Assembly (NCBI GenBank): GCA_012841005.1
Contig: DUVO01000204.1
Coordinates: forward strand, 1-18,233
Source of the DNA: Bacillota bacterium
Lineage (GTDB): Bacteria > Bacillota > DTU030
Length of the DNA stretch: 18,233 nucleotides
Direction: 5' to 3'
The notes under the pieces were generated by a model. That model had not been told where the DNA came from, ran no database searches, and worked only from the letters and a program-made list of their open reading frames with translations. A program made the position numbers and the translations under genes. Below are positions 7,545 to 15,078 of this stretch, one piece after another (position 1 is the first letter of the stretch; every line of letters begins with the position of its first letter).

Positions 7545-8021
7545 TTATACCCTATTCTGTTTCCCCGTCATCCATTCAACTTCCATCGGTATTACTGCTA
7601 CCCTCTGCAGCTCCTCTTCGGTAAAACCCTGAGGCTTTCTACCGGTGATACTTTCGACAAATCTTTCCAACAGCATCTTCTTTTCTAAACCCTCTACTAC
7701 AAATGCTTTTCCAAAGGCAACAACACTCCGGTATTGGACCGTATAGTTGCAGGGCTTTTCGCCGGGTATAATCTTTGTGAAGGAATCTATTTCAAAACAC
7801 ACCCTGGGATCAGCCAAAATATTGTCCAGTTTTTCCCCAACAGGAGCGCAGTGGAAAATAAATCTTCCCTCGTCATAAACGTAGTTTAGGGGGATTACAT
7901 AAGGATATCCCCTGGCATTAATTGTCCCCAGCCGCCCCACCTTGTTTTCTTTGATAAAAGCTTCAATCTCCTCGTCAGACATTTCCCGATCCGACCTTCG
8001 CATCCTGCGCCATGGAATCAT
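7545..8021 (-). CDS. Pyridoxamine 5'-phosphate oxidase-like flavin protein, NimA-type
   Basis: A 158-residue split-barrel flavin-binding protein of the PNPOx-like superfamily. It closely fits the Nim (5-nitroimidazole resistance) group: MRRSDREMSDEE at residues 7-18, VGRLGT at 28-33, GYPYVIPLNYVYDEG at 38-52, FHCAPVGEKLDNI at 56-68, DPRVCFEID at 71-79 and YRSVVAFGKAFV at 97-108. Nim proteins are thought to reduce nitroimidazoles to the amine, but in most anaerobes such proteins have unknown natural substrates. The start is the ATG at 8021 with GAGGAG 5 bases upstream; a longer frame back to 8087 lacks an SD. The gene is monocistronic, with its own candidate promoter and terminator. Confidence 0.88.
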   Translation of the reverse strand: MIPWRRMRRSDREMSDEEIEAFIKENKVGRLGTINARGYPYVIPLNYVYDEGRFIFHCAPVGEKLDNILADPRVCFEIDSFTKIIPGEKPCNYTVQYRSVVAFGKAFVVEGLEKKMLLERFVESITGRKPQGFTEEELQRVAVIPMEVEWMTGKQNRV

Positions 8022-8042
8022 CGTCTCTCCTCGCCCCTTTCT

Positions 8043-8070
8043 TTTATACCCGCATCTCTTTACCATGCAA
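8043..8070 (-). promoter_or_regulatory. Candidate promoter of the Nim-type gene
   Basis: TTGCAT and TATAAA lie 16 bases apart on the minus strand, with the -10 about 20 bases upstream of the ATG at 8021. The very short distance to the start makes this tentative. Confidence 0.35.
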
Positions 8071-8410
8071 TCAATTGCCGACTTCACCTTAACTTATTAC
8101 TTTACAAAAATATGAAGTCCATATCAAACACAATTACATTCACCACCGACTTTTCTTTTTGCATCTCCAGCTTTCTTTTAAAGCCCTGATAAAGTAAAGG
8201 GTAATACGGTCTTGAAAAACATCTGTAAAGTTCCGACTGGTAATTTACTTTCACTAAGGTCCAATTGCCAGTAGTTTGCTTAGGCATCCCCTGAAGGCAA
8301 CAGGAATAATCATCAAATGCCTACCCCACACCTTTTATGCTGGTGGCCAGCTAGAACTCATGTCCGTGCGGATATTATGACATTCCTGTCTGGGAGTGTA
8401 TTTGCACATA
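8071..8410. other. Intergenic stretch without a supported gene
   Basis: I see no gene, hairpin or known RNA here. A 61-codon minus-strand frame at 8102-8287 has a G-run touching its ATG rather than a properly spaced SD, and it resembles no protein I know. Confidence 0.4.
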
Positions 8411-8755
8411 CTAACACTTGAAAGGTTTCCCAGTGTTTAATCCTTCCTCAAATAATTCACGCAAAACCATACCGAGTACAACCAAAGTGATAGCAATCAA
8501 AGCAACCGATGCAAAAAAGTTACCCCATAGAATCCGCGTCGGATTCTCCCAGGGGCTCAAGACTGTCAGCCTGTGGGGAAACCAATTATCGGGCGGGGTT
8601 AAGCTGTAATCCTGTTGCACAAAAGGCATAGGGGTACCGAAGCGAAGGTCTCTGAGCTGGCCGGGGTGTGTCACTGTCACAGGAATGAACAATGGTGTAA
8701 GAGCCACTATTATAGTACTTAAAACTATTATGCGAGTAATGGTTTTCGAAGACAA
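8411..8755 (-). CDS. Small two-helix membrane protein of unknown function
   Basis: A 114-residue protein I do not recognise. A hydrophobic helix at about residues 8-27 and another at about 77-99 flank a 50-residue loop rich in Pro and aromatic residues (GTPMPFVQQDYSLTPPDNWF, then LSPWENPTRI). The short Arg/Lys-bearing N-terminus suggests a cytoplasmic start, so the loop would face outside. The start is TTG with GGGGGG 6 bases upstream. The composition is protein-like and the frame is intact, so I take it as a real gene. It lies downstream of the flavin reductase on the same strand but behind a strong terminator, so it is probably transcribed separately. A TTGACA-like sequence at 8892-8897 on the minus strand is a possible -35 element, without a convincing -10. 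Confidence 0.65.
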   Translation of the reverse strand: MSSKTITRIIVLSTIIVALTPLFIPVTVTHPGQLRDLRFGTPMPFVQQDYSLTPPDNWFPHRLTVLSPWENPTRILWGNFFASVALIAITLVVLGMVLRELFEEGLNTGKPFKC

Positions 8756-8979
8756 AAGATACCCCCCTTTCCCCTATGCTGATGATAAGGAAAACCTAGG
8801 GCGCCGTCCGGTTAATAGCTGTGTTTAATGCGGGTTTTCTGTATCTCTGGTCCGAATTCAGCGAGTTGATGATTTTCATCTGTTGCGCATTTGTCAAAAA
8901 AGGTTGGAATCATTTACCCTTACATTAAGCCTTTACTGCTGCCTTTGCCTTTCTGGCCCTGCACCCTATGCAGTGCTTA

Positions 8980-9016
8980 GTTAAAATGGCGGATGGACCT
9001 ATCCATCCGCCATTGA
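8980..9016 (-). terminator. Strong intrinsic terminator after the flavin reductase gene
   Basis: A perfect 12-bp inverted repeat, AATGGCGGATGG / CCATCCGCCATT with a 6-nt loop, followed on the minus strand by TTTTAAC. It lies about 20 bp past the flavoprotein stop codon. Confidence 0.85.
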
Positions 9017-9032
9017 CATTTGAAAGAGAGTC

Positions 9033-10742
9033 TTACTGAGCATAGGCGGCGGCGCCTTCCCCTGCGATGCGTCCAAAGACAACGTTGACGGCCATGGGGT
9101 TGGCACCATAGGTTCCGGCGCTGGCGCATTCGCCGGCGGCATAGAGACCGGGAATGGCATTGTTGTTGGTGTCGAGAACCCGTGCGCCGGTGTCAGTCCG
9201 AATACCACCAAAAGTACCCTGAACGTAGCAGGTTAACTTGCAGGCATAATACGGCGGCTCGTCAAAGGTAAGGTTGAGCATTGGCCTGCCGAAATCCTCG
9301 TCTTTGCCGTTCTTCACAAAACCGACGTAGCGCTCGACCGTTTCGACCAAGTTCCCTTTGTTGACGCCGATCTTATCGGCCAGCTCTTCAATGGTCGGAG
9401 CACTTTCGAAAAGACCCAAATTATAGTATTCGCGAATGTCCTGAATGCTGTCCACCAACGACTGGTCAAAGAACATCCAGCCGGTGCCGCCCTGGGCCAC
9501 CACGTCCATCCCGGCATTGTAGCTTAACTGTTCATTGATAAAACGTTTGCCGTCATTGTTCACGAAGATGGCACCCATATTTGCGAGAGAACCCATGTAG
9601 TACACTTTAACACCATCGGCGTTATAGAGATAATTGACCCGAATATAGTCTATGTCCGCAAGCTGCGCACCCACAGCTTCGGCCATCAACTGCCCGTCGC
9701 CCGTGGCTCCCGGTGAACAGGAGAAGTTATATCCCTTCAACTCAGGCACATATTTAGCAACCATTTCATTATTGGCGCCAAAACCACCGGTAGTGAGAAT
9801 AACGGCCTTTGCCTTGATGGCATACTCCCCGGACGGGCCTTCCACCTTTACCCCGGCTACGGCTCCGTCTTCCATGATGAGTTCCACTGCCCTGGTATTG
9901 ACCCGGACGTCGACACCTTTCTTTTTCACTTCATTCATCAGGGCAGAAGTGATTACCTGACCCAACTTACCAGCTTCCCTGGCGGAAGTCACAGAGAAAC
10001 CGGAGCTGGTAACAGTAAGAGGCGCACCGATGCTCCGCAGCCAGTCGGCAGCCTTCCCGTTATTGTGGGCCAGGACATCGAAGGCTTCCGGGATGCCCTT
10101 GGGATTGCTTTTGACATAGTTCTTGTACATATCATCGGCAGTTGCAGGAACACCAAGGGCTTTATGAAGGATGGTTTCCGATGAGCCAAAACTTTCAATG
10201 GAATAGGCGGAAGTTCCCCCCAAGAAGGCCAGTTTTTCCACCAAAATAACTTTTTTTCCTGCCTCGGCCGCAAAAGATGCAGCTGTCATTCCTGCTGCTC
10301 CACCGCCCACCACAACAATATCCACCGTGGTATCGGCCGCCGGTGTAAACTCCTTGGGAATCTCGGTCTTGAGTTCGGCAGGATCCCTGCCAGCATCTTG
10401 CACACACTGCTGGATTGCCGACAGAAGAGCCACGCTGGATATGGTCGCACCCGAGACAATATCGACAGCCAAGGATTGATTCTTGACTATCAGTTCCGGA
10501 TATAGCTCAATGGGAATATCGCCGACATTGTATGTCTCATTGTGGCTGTATACCCGGATATCTTCAATGGCATCATCACTGAAGTCCACCTGTACCACAA
10601 TTGGGCCATTCCTACCGTCGCCAATACCGGTATAGGTTCCGGCTTTGTATATGGTTTTTGCTTCCGGCTCAGTCGAACCACCCGTGCAGCCGGATAAACC
10701 GAGAAGCAGCACAAGACAAAGCAGTACAGCGATTGTTCTCAT
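9033..10742 (-). CDS. Lipoprotein FMN/FAD flavin reductase, flavocytochrome c / fumarate reductase-like
   Basis: A 569-residue exported flavoprotein. Residues 1-19 form a lipoprotein signal (MRTIAVLLCLVLLLGLSGC) with lipobox Cys19. Residues about 35-115 are an FMN-binding domain whose DIVSGAT at 94-100 fits the ApbE flavinylation motif, so FMN should be covalently bound to Thr100. From about 140 to the end is a fumarate-reductase/UrdA-type FAD domain (VVGGGAAG 144-151, ILTTGGFGANN about 315-325, GLYAAGE about 532-538). Such enzymes reduce an activated double bond outside the membrane. The residues that act on fumarate in Fcc3 appear to be missing: Y408 replaces the catalytic Arg (NEQLSYN), Q508 replaces the His of HHTMGG, and P549 replaces the Arg of GANR. 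The substrate is therefore probably not fumarate. The ATG has only a distant G-rich SD. There is no cytochrome domain and no electron-donor gene beside it. Confidence 0.9.
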   Translation of the reverse strand: MRTIAVLLCLVLLLGLSGCTGGSTEPEAKTIYKAGTYTGIGDGRNGPIVVQVDFSDDAIEDIRVYSHNETYNVGDIPIELYPELIVKNQSLAVDIVSGATISSVALLSAIQQCVQDAGRDPAELKTEIPKEFTPAADTTVDIVVVGGGAAGMTAASFAAEAGKKVILVEKLAFLGGTSAYSIESFGSSETILHKALGVPATADDMYKNYVKSNPKGIPEAFDVLAHNNGKAADWLRSIGAPLTVTSSGFSVTSAREAGKLGQVITSALMNEVKKKGVDVRVNTRAVELIMEDGAVAGVKVEGPSGEYAIKAKAVILTTGGFGANNEMVAKYVPELKGYNFSCSPGATGDGQLMAEAVGAQLADIDYIRVNYLYNADGVKVYYMGSLANMGAIFVNNDGKRFINEQLSYNAGMDVVAQGGTGWMFFDQSLVDSIQDIREYYNLGLFESAPTIEELADKIGVNKGNLVETVERYVGFVKNGKDEDFGRPMLNLTFDEPPYYACKLTCYVQGTFGGIRTDTGARVLDTNNNAIPGLYAAGECASAGTYGANPMAVNVVFGRIAGEGAAAYAQ

Positions 10743-10744
10743 CT

Positions 10745-11180
10745 CTGTACACTTTTCCCCCTCTCTTTTCTTTCATTGCCGATAGGCAAAGGCCATAGAG
10801 AAGGCTACCGTTACCGGCATCGCCCTCTCCGCTTGTTGCCTCCTTTACCGATATAAGGCCTGCATCGCCCCACCAGCGGTCTATATAAGCCATATCCCGG
10901 GGTTTCTTGAGGAGAGCCTCAATCTCGTCGGCAAGACTTCCCCACGTATAGCCACTGTTATCTCCCTTCAACCACTCGAATGCCCGTAGGCGGGAGAAGC
11001 TTTCTGCCGCTTTATGAAGCGACTGCACGAAGCCTCTCAGGCAGCTCGAGCCACTCAACGGCGGCTTAAGTATTCACTCCCTTGACACCCTTATCTATTT
11101 TGGTATGCACATCCCCCCTCTTTTACCGCCCGGTCGTAGAACAGCGACTGCGCGGCCAATATGTAGTTGATGTCAGTCAT
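10745..11180 (-). pseudogene. Decayed gene of unknown function upstream of the flavin reductase
   Basis: Protein-like text appears in successive frames on the minus strand. It begins MTDINYILAAQSLFYDRAVK (ATG at 11180), shifts near the G6 run at about 11111-11118 to HTKIDKGVKGVNT, and hits TAA at 11066-11068. It continues in the same frame as AAVEWLELPERLRAVA, then shifts near 11015-11025 to SLHKAAESFSRLRAFEWLKG, YTWGSLADEIEALLKKPRDM and IDRWWGDAGLISVKEA. The last frame stays open into the flavin reductase gene (to 10669) only as a shadow. Two frameshifts and one nonsense codon mark a dead gene that once encoded a mostly helical protein of about 140 residues or more. I do not recognise the family. 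Confidence 0.5.
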
Positions 11181-11210
11181 CTCAACCACTGTGGAGGAAT
11201 CACACAGCCG
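11167..11210. repeat. Possible dispersed intergenic repeat
   Basis: The stretch reading TGTCAGTCATCTCAACCACT, then GTGGAGGAATCACACAG, resembles the 'TGTCATTCTGAGC...GAAGAATC' type elements that recur between genes in many bacterial genomes. Only one copy lies in the window, so its repeated nature is inference. It overlaps the start of the decayed gene. Confidence 0.3.
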
Positions 11211-11402
11211 ACACCCCGGTTCCTGTCCGCTGGCATCCCGGTACCCACATTCGGACTGGCCGGGTCCTAGCGATAGTTTCGACCGTCGCGTCACAGCGCC
11301 CGTCCCCGCTGGTTGTTTCAGCTACCCGTCAGCAAGCTCTCTCATGGTGATCACCCTGGCACATGTTATTTTTTCGACAACCAGCTCCCACTTCCTGCCG
11401 CC

Positions 11403-11507
11403 TTAAAGCTCAAACAAAGGATTTTTCCCTGCGAAACCCCCTTCGAAATCCTGCCTTACGGTAAGGTTCCGTAGGTTTTCTTTCGTATATGGCAGGTTAA
11501 GTGTCAT
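11403..11507 (-). CDS. Possible 34-residue peptide or remnant (ATG to TAA)
   Basis: A short frame starts at an ATG at 11507 and ends FEGGFAGKNPLFEL before TAA at 11403. The same frame then stays open as GGRKWELVVEKITCARVITM until TAG at 11322, so it could be the start of a longer gene interrupted by stops. There is no SD of note. The DNA also contains the inverted repeat AGGATTT (11418-11424) / AAATCCT (11446-11452), so it may be a structured intergenic repeat rather than a coding sequence. Confidence 0.2.
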   Translation of the reverse strand: MTLNLPYTKENLRNLTVRQDFEGGFAGKNPLFEL

Positions 11508-11517
11508 ACCAGCATAA

Positions 11518-11560
11518 AGAAAAAAGCGCCTCCCTCCACAACCAGAAGCGGGCGCTTAGT
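11518..11560 (-). terminator. Intrinsic terminator after trmL, end of the housekeeping block
   Basis: On the minus strand AAGCGCC pairs with GGCGCTT around a 20-nt partly paired loop and runs into TTTTTTCTTT. It lies 37 bp past the trmL stop. Confidence 0.8.
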
Positions 11561-11596
11561 CTTAGGTAAATAAATGGCGCGGTTTGCACACTCCCC

Positions 11597-12055
11597 TCAT
11601 ACCAACCCCGGAAAACCCTGCTGCCGCAGGGCTTCGTACAGTACCAGGGCCACGGAGTTGGAAAGGTTGAGGGAGCGAATCCCCGTCAGCATGGGAATGC
11701 GGAGGCAGTACTCGGGGTAAGCTTCCAGGATTCTGTCGGGCAGCCCCCTGGTCTCACTGCCAAAAACCAAAAAATCCGTCTCCTTATAAGAAACTGAATC
11801 ATAGCGTATTTTTCCCTTGGTGGTGAAGAAAAAAAACCTGTGTTCCGGGAAGGCCTGGCGCAGCTCTTCGAAACAGTCCCAATAGCTGACCTGGAGATAC
11901 TGCCAGTAATCAAGACCGGCCCGCTTCAGGTGGCGGTCCGAGATGGAAAAACCCAAAGGGCCCACCAGGTGAAGGGGTGTTCCCGTCACGGCGCAGGTCC
12001 GGGCGATATTGCCGGTATTGGGTGGAATCTCCGGTTCATGCAACACTATCTGCAT
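11597..12055 (-). CDS. trmL: tRNA (cytidine(34)-2'-O)-methyltransferase
   Basis: A 152-residue SPOUT-class methyltransferase that, in studied members, 2'-O-methylates the wobble nucleotide of leucine tRNAs using SAM. The knotted SAM-binding motifs are clear: HEPEIPPNTGNIART at residues 6-20, VFGSETRGLP at 97-106 and the C-terminal IPMLTGIRSLNLSNSVALVL at 120-139. Length is normal for TrmL/YibK. The ATG at 12055 is preferred because GGAGG lies 9 bases upstream; a TTG three codons earlier directly abuts that SD. It follows yraN by 5 bp and is the last gene of the block, ahead of a terminator. Confidence 0.94.
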   Translation of the reverse strand: MQIVLHEPEIPPNTGNIARTCAVTGTPLHLVGPLGFSISDRHLKRAGLDYWQYLQVSYWDCFEELRQAFPEHRFFFFTTKGKIRYDSVSYKETDFLVFGSETRGLPDRILEAYPEYCLRIPMLTGIRSLNLSNSVALVLYEALRQQGFPGLV

Positions 12056-12060
12056 AAGCT

Positions 12061-12429
12061 TCAACCTCCCTGGAGGGGAAAAGCATCCTTAATAATCTCA
12101 ATCCTTGGCTTTCCACCGTCGGTAAGCAGGATAGCCACTACATCGAAGCGGCAGTTTATCCCTGCTAAACCCCGGCTGACAAGATAAAATTGCGCCAGGC
12201 GGGACAGGCGGCGCTGTTTTTCCCAATTAACTGCTTCCTGGGGCAAACCAAAGCGGGTCGAGGTGCGGGTCTTAACCTCAATGAAGACTAGTTCCTCCTT
12301 TTCCCGGGCAATGAGATCAATTTCCCCCAACCGGCAGCGGAAGTTTCGCTCCAGGATCCGGTAGCCCTGGCGGCGCAGGTAACGGAGGGCCATCTCCTCC
12401 CCCAATTGCCCGATTTCTTTTCTATCCAT
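12061..12429 (-). CDS. UPF0102 YraN-family nuclease-fold protein
   Basis: A 122-residue YraN-type protein with a PD-(D/E)XK nuclease fold. Family hallmarks are GQLGEEMALRYLRRQGYRIL at residues 8-27, RCRLGEIDLIA at 31-41 (Glu36, Asp38) and LVFIEVKTR at 47-55 (Glu51, Lys53). The acids and lysine form the presumed metal-binding site. The cellular role is unsettled. The start ATG GAT AGA overlaps the rnhB stop by 8 bp, which suggests coupled translation; an upstream TTG would make the overlap longer and lacks an SD. The rnhB-yraN pairing is common in Firmicutes. Confidence 0.93.
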   Translation of the reverse strand: MDRKEIGQLGEEMALRYLRRQGYRILERNFRCRLGEIDLIAREKEELVFIEVKTRTSTRFGLPQEAVNWEKQRRLSRLAQFYLVSRGLAGINCRFDVVAILLTDGGKPRIEIIKDAFPLQGG

Positions 12430-13243
12430 CCTCTCCCACTTCCCTGCCAGCAATGCTTTTACACGGGAAGAGGCTCGCCAGGGGTTCGAAGCTGCGCCGG
12501 TGCAGGGGGCAGGGGCCCAACTTCATCAGGGCCTGAACGTGCTCCGGGGTTGGATACCCCTTATGCCGGGCAAAACCATACCCGGGATATTGCCGGTCCC
12601 ACTCTTCCATCCAGGTGTCCCTGGTTACCTTGGCCACCACAGAGGCAGCAGCAATACAGGCGCATTTGCCGTCACCGCCTTCTATCCCTTCCTGGGGGAG
12701 GGCCACCCCGGGAAGGTGGAGGGCATCTACTAAAAGATAATCGGGGAGAAGGGACAACTTCGCCAGGGCCTGTTCCATGGCCTTCCGGGTCGCCTGCAGA
12801 ATATCAGTGGCATCTATGTATGCGGGACTGCTGCTCCCCACGGACCAGGCCAGGGCCGATGAGGTGATCTCCCGGAACAACTCCCGCCGCTGCCGGGGGG
12901 TCAGCTTTTTCGAATCATCAAGGCCACAAAGGGGCTTATCCTCCGGCAGGATAACAGCGGCCGCCACCACCGGTCCGGCCAGGGGGCCCCGGCCGGCTTC
13001 GTCGGTACCGGCCACATAACGATACCCTTTTTCTCGCAGTTCCCGTTCCCGCCGGCACAGGTTCTCCCACCGGAATATCTCTTTCTTTTTATCCTCAATC
13101 TTTGTATGCCAACGCCGCCCTAAATTATGTACTCCCCGGCGGGGATCTTCCCGCAATTCCGGCAAGACCTTCTCCACCTGTTGCCAGGACATTCCCCGGA
13201 GCCAATCCTCCAGTTCTCCTATGGTCATCTGGTCTAATTTCAC
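12422..13243 (-). CDS. rnhB: Ribonuclease HII
   Basis: A 273-residue RNase HII that cuts RNA-DNA hybrids and single ribonucleotides in DNA. The catalytic carboxylates are visible: Asp81 and Glu82 in AGTDEAGRGPLAGP, Asp173 in LLVDALHLPG, and Asp191 before CACIAAASVVAKVTRD. DDSKKL is at 109-114. About 70 residues precede the catalytic domain (MKLDQMTIGELEDWLRG...), a helical N-terminal extension also found in Bacillus-type RNase HII and thought to help substrate binding. The GTG start has GGAGG 7 bases upstream and overlaps the rbgA stop as GTGA, pointing to coupled translation. Confidence 0.96.
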   Translation of the reverse strand: MKLDQMTIGELEDWLRGMSWQQVEKVLPELREDPRRGVHNLGRRWHTKIEDKKKEIFRWENLCRRERELREKGYRYVAGTDEAGRGPLAGPVVAAAVILPEDKPLCGLDDSKKLTPRQRRELFREITSSALAWSVGSSSPAYIDATDILQATRKAMEQALAKLSLLPDYLLVDALHLPGVALPQEGIEGGDGKCACIAAASVVAKVTRDTWMEEWDRQYPGYGFARHKGYPTPEHVQALMKLGPCPLHRRSFEPLASLFPCKSIAGREVGEDG

Positions 13244-14094
13244 CGTTCTCCCTCCTCTGGCGGCAGATCCAGGGTGATACGGCCCAGCTGACCCTTTTGG
13301 AATTCCTTCAAAAGCAGCCTGGCTGTCCTGTCCCGGTCCGTCACCCCACCCGGCAGGAGCATTCCCCTCCTGGCAGCGATATGCTCCAACAGCTCCTCCG
13401 GATACCTGACCGATTCAGGCAGGTCGTAGCGGCTCCGGAGTTGTTCCGGGGCTGCATTTAGTAAAAAGGCACCCAGCCAGAGGGATACCTCTTCCACCGG
13501 GATCGCCTCTGGTGGAAGGGCTCCGGTGGCCGCCAATTTCAGGCCAATAGCTTCATCTTCCACCTGAGGCCACAGGATCCCGGGCAGATCCAACAGTTCC
13601 ATTTCTCCTTCCACCTTGACCCACTGTTTTCCCCGAGTAATACCGGGTTTGGCACCGGTTGCGGCCCGCCTTCGCCCCGCCAAGCGATTGAGCAGGGAGG
13701 ACTTTCCCACATTGGGGATCCCAACTATCATCAAACGAACAGCCCTTTTTCTCCGACCTCTTGCCGTCAATTTCTCCATAATCGGATGAACGAGACGCCG
13801 GGATGCTTTTATTATTTCCCCCACACCCTGCCCCGCAAGGCTGTCGGCCGGAATCGCTTCCCGGCCCCGGGATTGAAACCACTCCTGCCACCTGGTGGTG
13901 GCCGCCGGATCGGCCAGATCCGCCTTATTTAATACTAACAAGCAGGGTTTATTACCTCTTATCTTTTCCAATTCCGGATTACTGCTGCTGAAGGGAATCC
14001 TAGCATCGACAACCTCCAGGATCAGGTCAACCAGTTGGACATTTTCCCGGACCAACGCCCTGGCCTTGGCCATATGACCCGGATACCACGGCAC
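13240..14094 (-). CDS. rbgA: Ribosome biogenesis GTPase RbgA (YlqF)
   Basis: A 284-residue circularly permuted GTPase needed for late assembly of the 50S subunit in Firmicutes. The permuted order of motifs is visible: G4 NKAD at 56-59, then G1 GIPNVGKS at 125-132, a G2 Thr in GITRG (Thr153), and G3 DLPG at 169-172. The N-terminal MPWYPGHMAKA is characteristic, and the C-terminal domain follows to the end. The GTG start gives this N-terminus and lies 6 bp after the lepB stop. The 3' end overlaps rnhB by 4 bp. Confidence 0.96.
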   Translation of the reverse strand: MPWYPGHMAKARALVRENVQLVDLILEVVDARIPFSSSNPELEKIRGNKPCLLVLNKADLADPAATTRWQEWFQSRGREAIPADSLAGQGVGEIIKASRRLVHPIMEKLTARGRRKRAVRLMIVGIPNVGKSSLLNRLAGRRRAATGAKPGITRGKQWVKVEGEMELLDLPGILWPQVEDEAIGLKLAATGALPPEAIPVEEVSLWLGAFLLNAAPEQLRSRYDLPESVRYPEELLEHIAARRGMLLPGGVTDRDRTARLLLKEFQKGQLGRITLDLPPEEGER

Positions 14095-14100
14095 ACCTTC

Positions 14101-14655
14101 TCACCCGCTTTCATCCAGGGAATAAATATCCCTTTTGGAATTGATCAAGCCGATATCTCCCGGCGGCCAGTAAATAAAGGCTGCTTTTCCGATAATATCT
14201 TCCCGCGGCAGCATACCTACATCGGGATAACGACTATCGCGGCTGTTATTCCTGTTATCCCCCAGGACAAAATACCTATCGGGGGGCACCGTCCCTTCGA
14301 AATTGCCGTAAGTAGGTTCCAGGAGATAGGGCTCTTCCAGGGGATGGCCATTGACAAAAACCCTGCCGTCCTTGATTTTGATATGATCGCCTCCCACCCC
14401 AATTACCCTTTTAATAAAGTCCTCCCTTGGGTTGGTAGGATACTGGAAGACAATTATATCTCCCCGCTGAGGACGGGTGAAATAATAAAGAAACTTGTTT
14501 ACCAACAACCGCTGTCCATGATGCAAGGTGGGCTCCATTGAAGACCCGTCCACCACAAAGGACTGTACTACAAAGGTAATGATAAAAAAGGCAAGCACCA
14601 GAGCTATGACAACACACTCCAGGTATTCCCGGACAATCCCCTTTTTTTGCGCCAT
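14101..14655 (-). CDS. lepB: Signal peptidase I
   Basis: A 184-residue type I signal peptidase that removes signal peptides from exported proteins at the outer face of the membrane. One membrane helix (about residues 12-32) is followed by the Ser-Lys dyad: Ser39 in DGSSMEPTL and Lys82 in DFIKRVIGVGGD. The later boxes are present as YFVLGDNRNNSRDSR. The single helix and size fit the Firmicutes SipS type. The ATG giving MAQKKG has an AGGAGG 6 bases upstream; a GTG five codons earlier would place that SD inside the gene. It begins about 45 bp after the hairpin that follows rplS. Confidence 0.95.
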   Translation of the reverse strand: MAQKKGIVREYLECVVIALVLAFFIITFVVQSFVVDGSSMEPTLHHGQRLLVNKFLYYFTRPQRGDIIVFQYPTNPREDFIKRVIGVGGDHIKIKDGRVFVNGHPLEEPYLLEPTYGNFEGTVPPDRYFVLGDNRNNSRDSRYPDVGMLPREDIIGKAAFIYWPPGDIGLINSKRDIYSLDESG

Positions 14656-14694
14656 GTCCTCCCTCCTCACTTCCCCCCACCAGATAACAACAAC

Positions 14695-14722
14695 TAAATA
14701 AGGGACTGCATAACAGTCCCCA
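14695..14722 (-). terminator. Hairpin between rplS and lepB, partial terminator
   Basis: GGGACTG and CAGTCCC pair perfectly (7 bp, 5-nt loop) and on the minus strand are followed by TTATTTAGTTGTTGTT. The U-tract is interrupted and lepB starts just 45 bp on without a visible promoter, so it may only reduce read-through after rplS. Confidence 0.55.
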
Positions 14723-14730
14723 TTCCTGCC

Positions 14731-15075
14731 TTACCGGTGCCTTTCCTTGATGCGTGCAGCTTTTCCGCGCAGGTTACGCAGGTAGTAGAGCTTGGCCCGG
14801 CGTACCCGGCCGCGGCGGACAACTTCAATCTTGGCAATACGTGGAGAGTGAAGGGGGAAAGTACGTTCAACCCCAACTCCATAAGAAACACGCCGAACAG
14901 TAAAGGTTTCCCGGATACCTCCGTTTTTCTTGGCAATGACTACACCTTCAAATACCTGAATCCGTTCCCGGCCGCCTTCCACCACCCGGACGTGGACCCG
15001 AAGGGTATCACCGGGATTAAACTCAGGCAGGTCTTTACGCATCTGTTCCTGCTCAAGAGCCTTGATAACAGACAT
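14731..15075 (-). CDS. rplS: 50S ribosomal protein L19
   Basis: A 114-residue L19, a protein near the 30S-50S interface. The sequence is typical throughout: [20 protein letters not shown] near the start, [20 protein letters not shown] in the middle, and [20 protein letters not shown] then [20 protein letters not shown] toward the end. The ATG at 15075 is chosen over the adjacent TTG because GGAGGGG lies 5 bases upstream. The gene is separated from trmD by 183 bp that hold a strong promoter and a structured leader, so it can be expressed apart from the upstream genes. Confidence 0.98.
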   Translation of the reverse strand: MSVIKALEQEQMRKDLPEFNPGDTLRVHVRVVEGGRERIQVFEGVVIAKKNGGIRETFTVRRVSYGVGVERTFPLHSPRIAKIEVVRRGRVRRAKLYYLRNLRGKAARIKERHR

Positions 15076-15078
15076 CAA

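Noticed and set aside
8102-8287. 61-codon minus-strand frame (MPKQTTGNW...)
   Set aside because: The ATG directly touches the only G-run, so there is no usable SD. The protein resembles nothing known to me, and the region is AT-rich intergenic DNA.
8930-8990. Minus-strand text HCIGCRARKAKAAVKA resembling a Cys-motif tail
   Set aside because: Only about 20 codons, starting within the terminator hairpin of the flavin reductase, with a single CxxC; probably chance.
10669-10742. Extension of the unknown frame into the flavin reductase gene
   Set aside because: These bases encode the lipoprotein signal peptide in the other frame, so the extension is only a shadow.
7545-11510. Mobile island inserted between comM and trmL
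   Set aside because: No integrase, transposase, tRNA target or flanking direct repeats are visible, so insertion is only inferred from synteny expectations.
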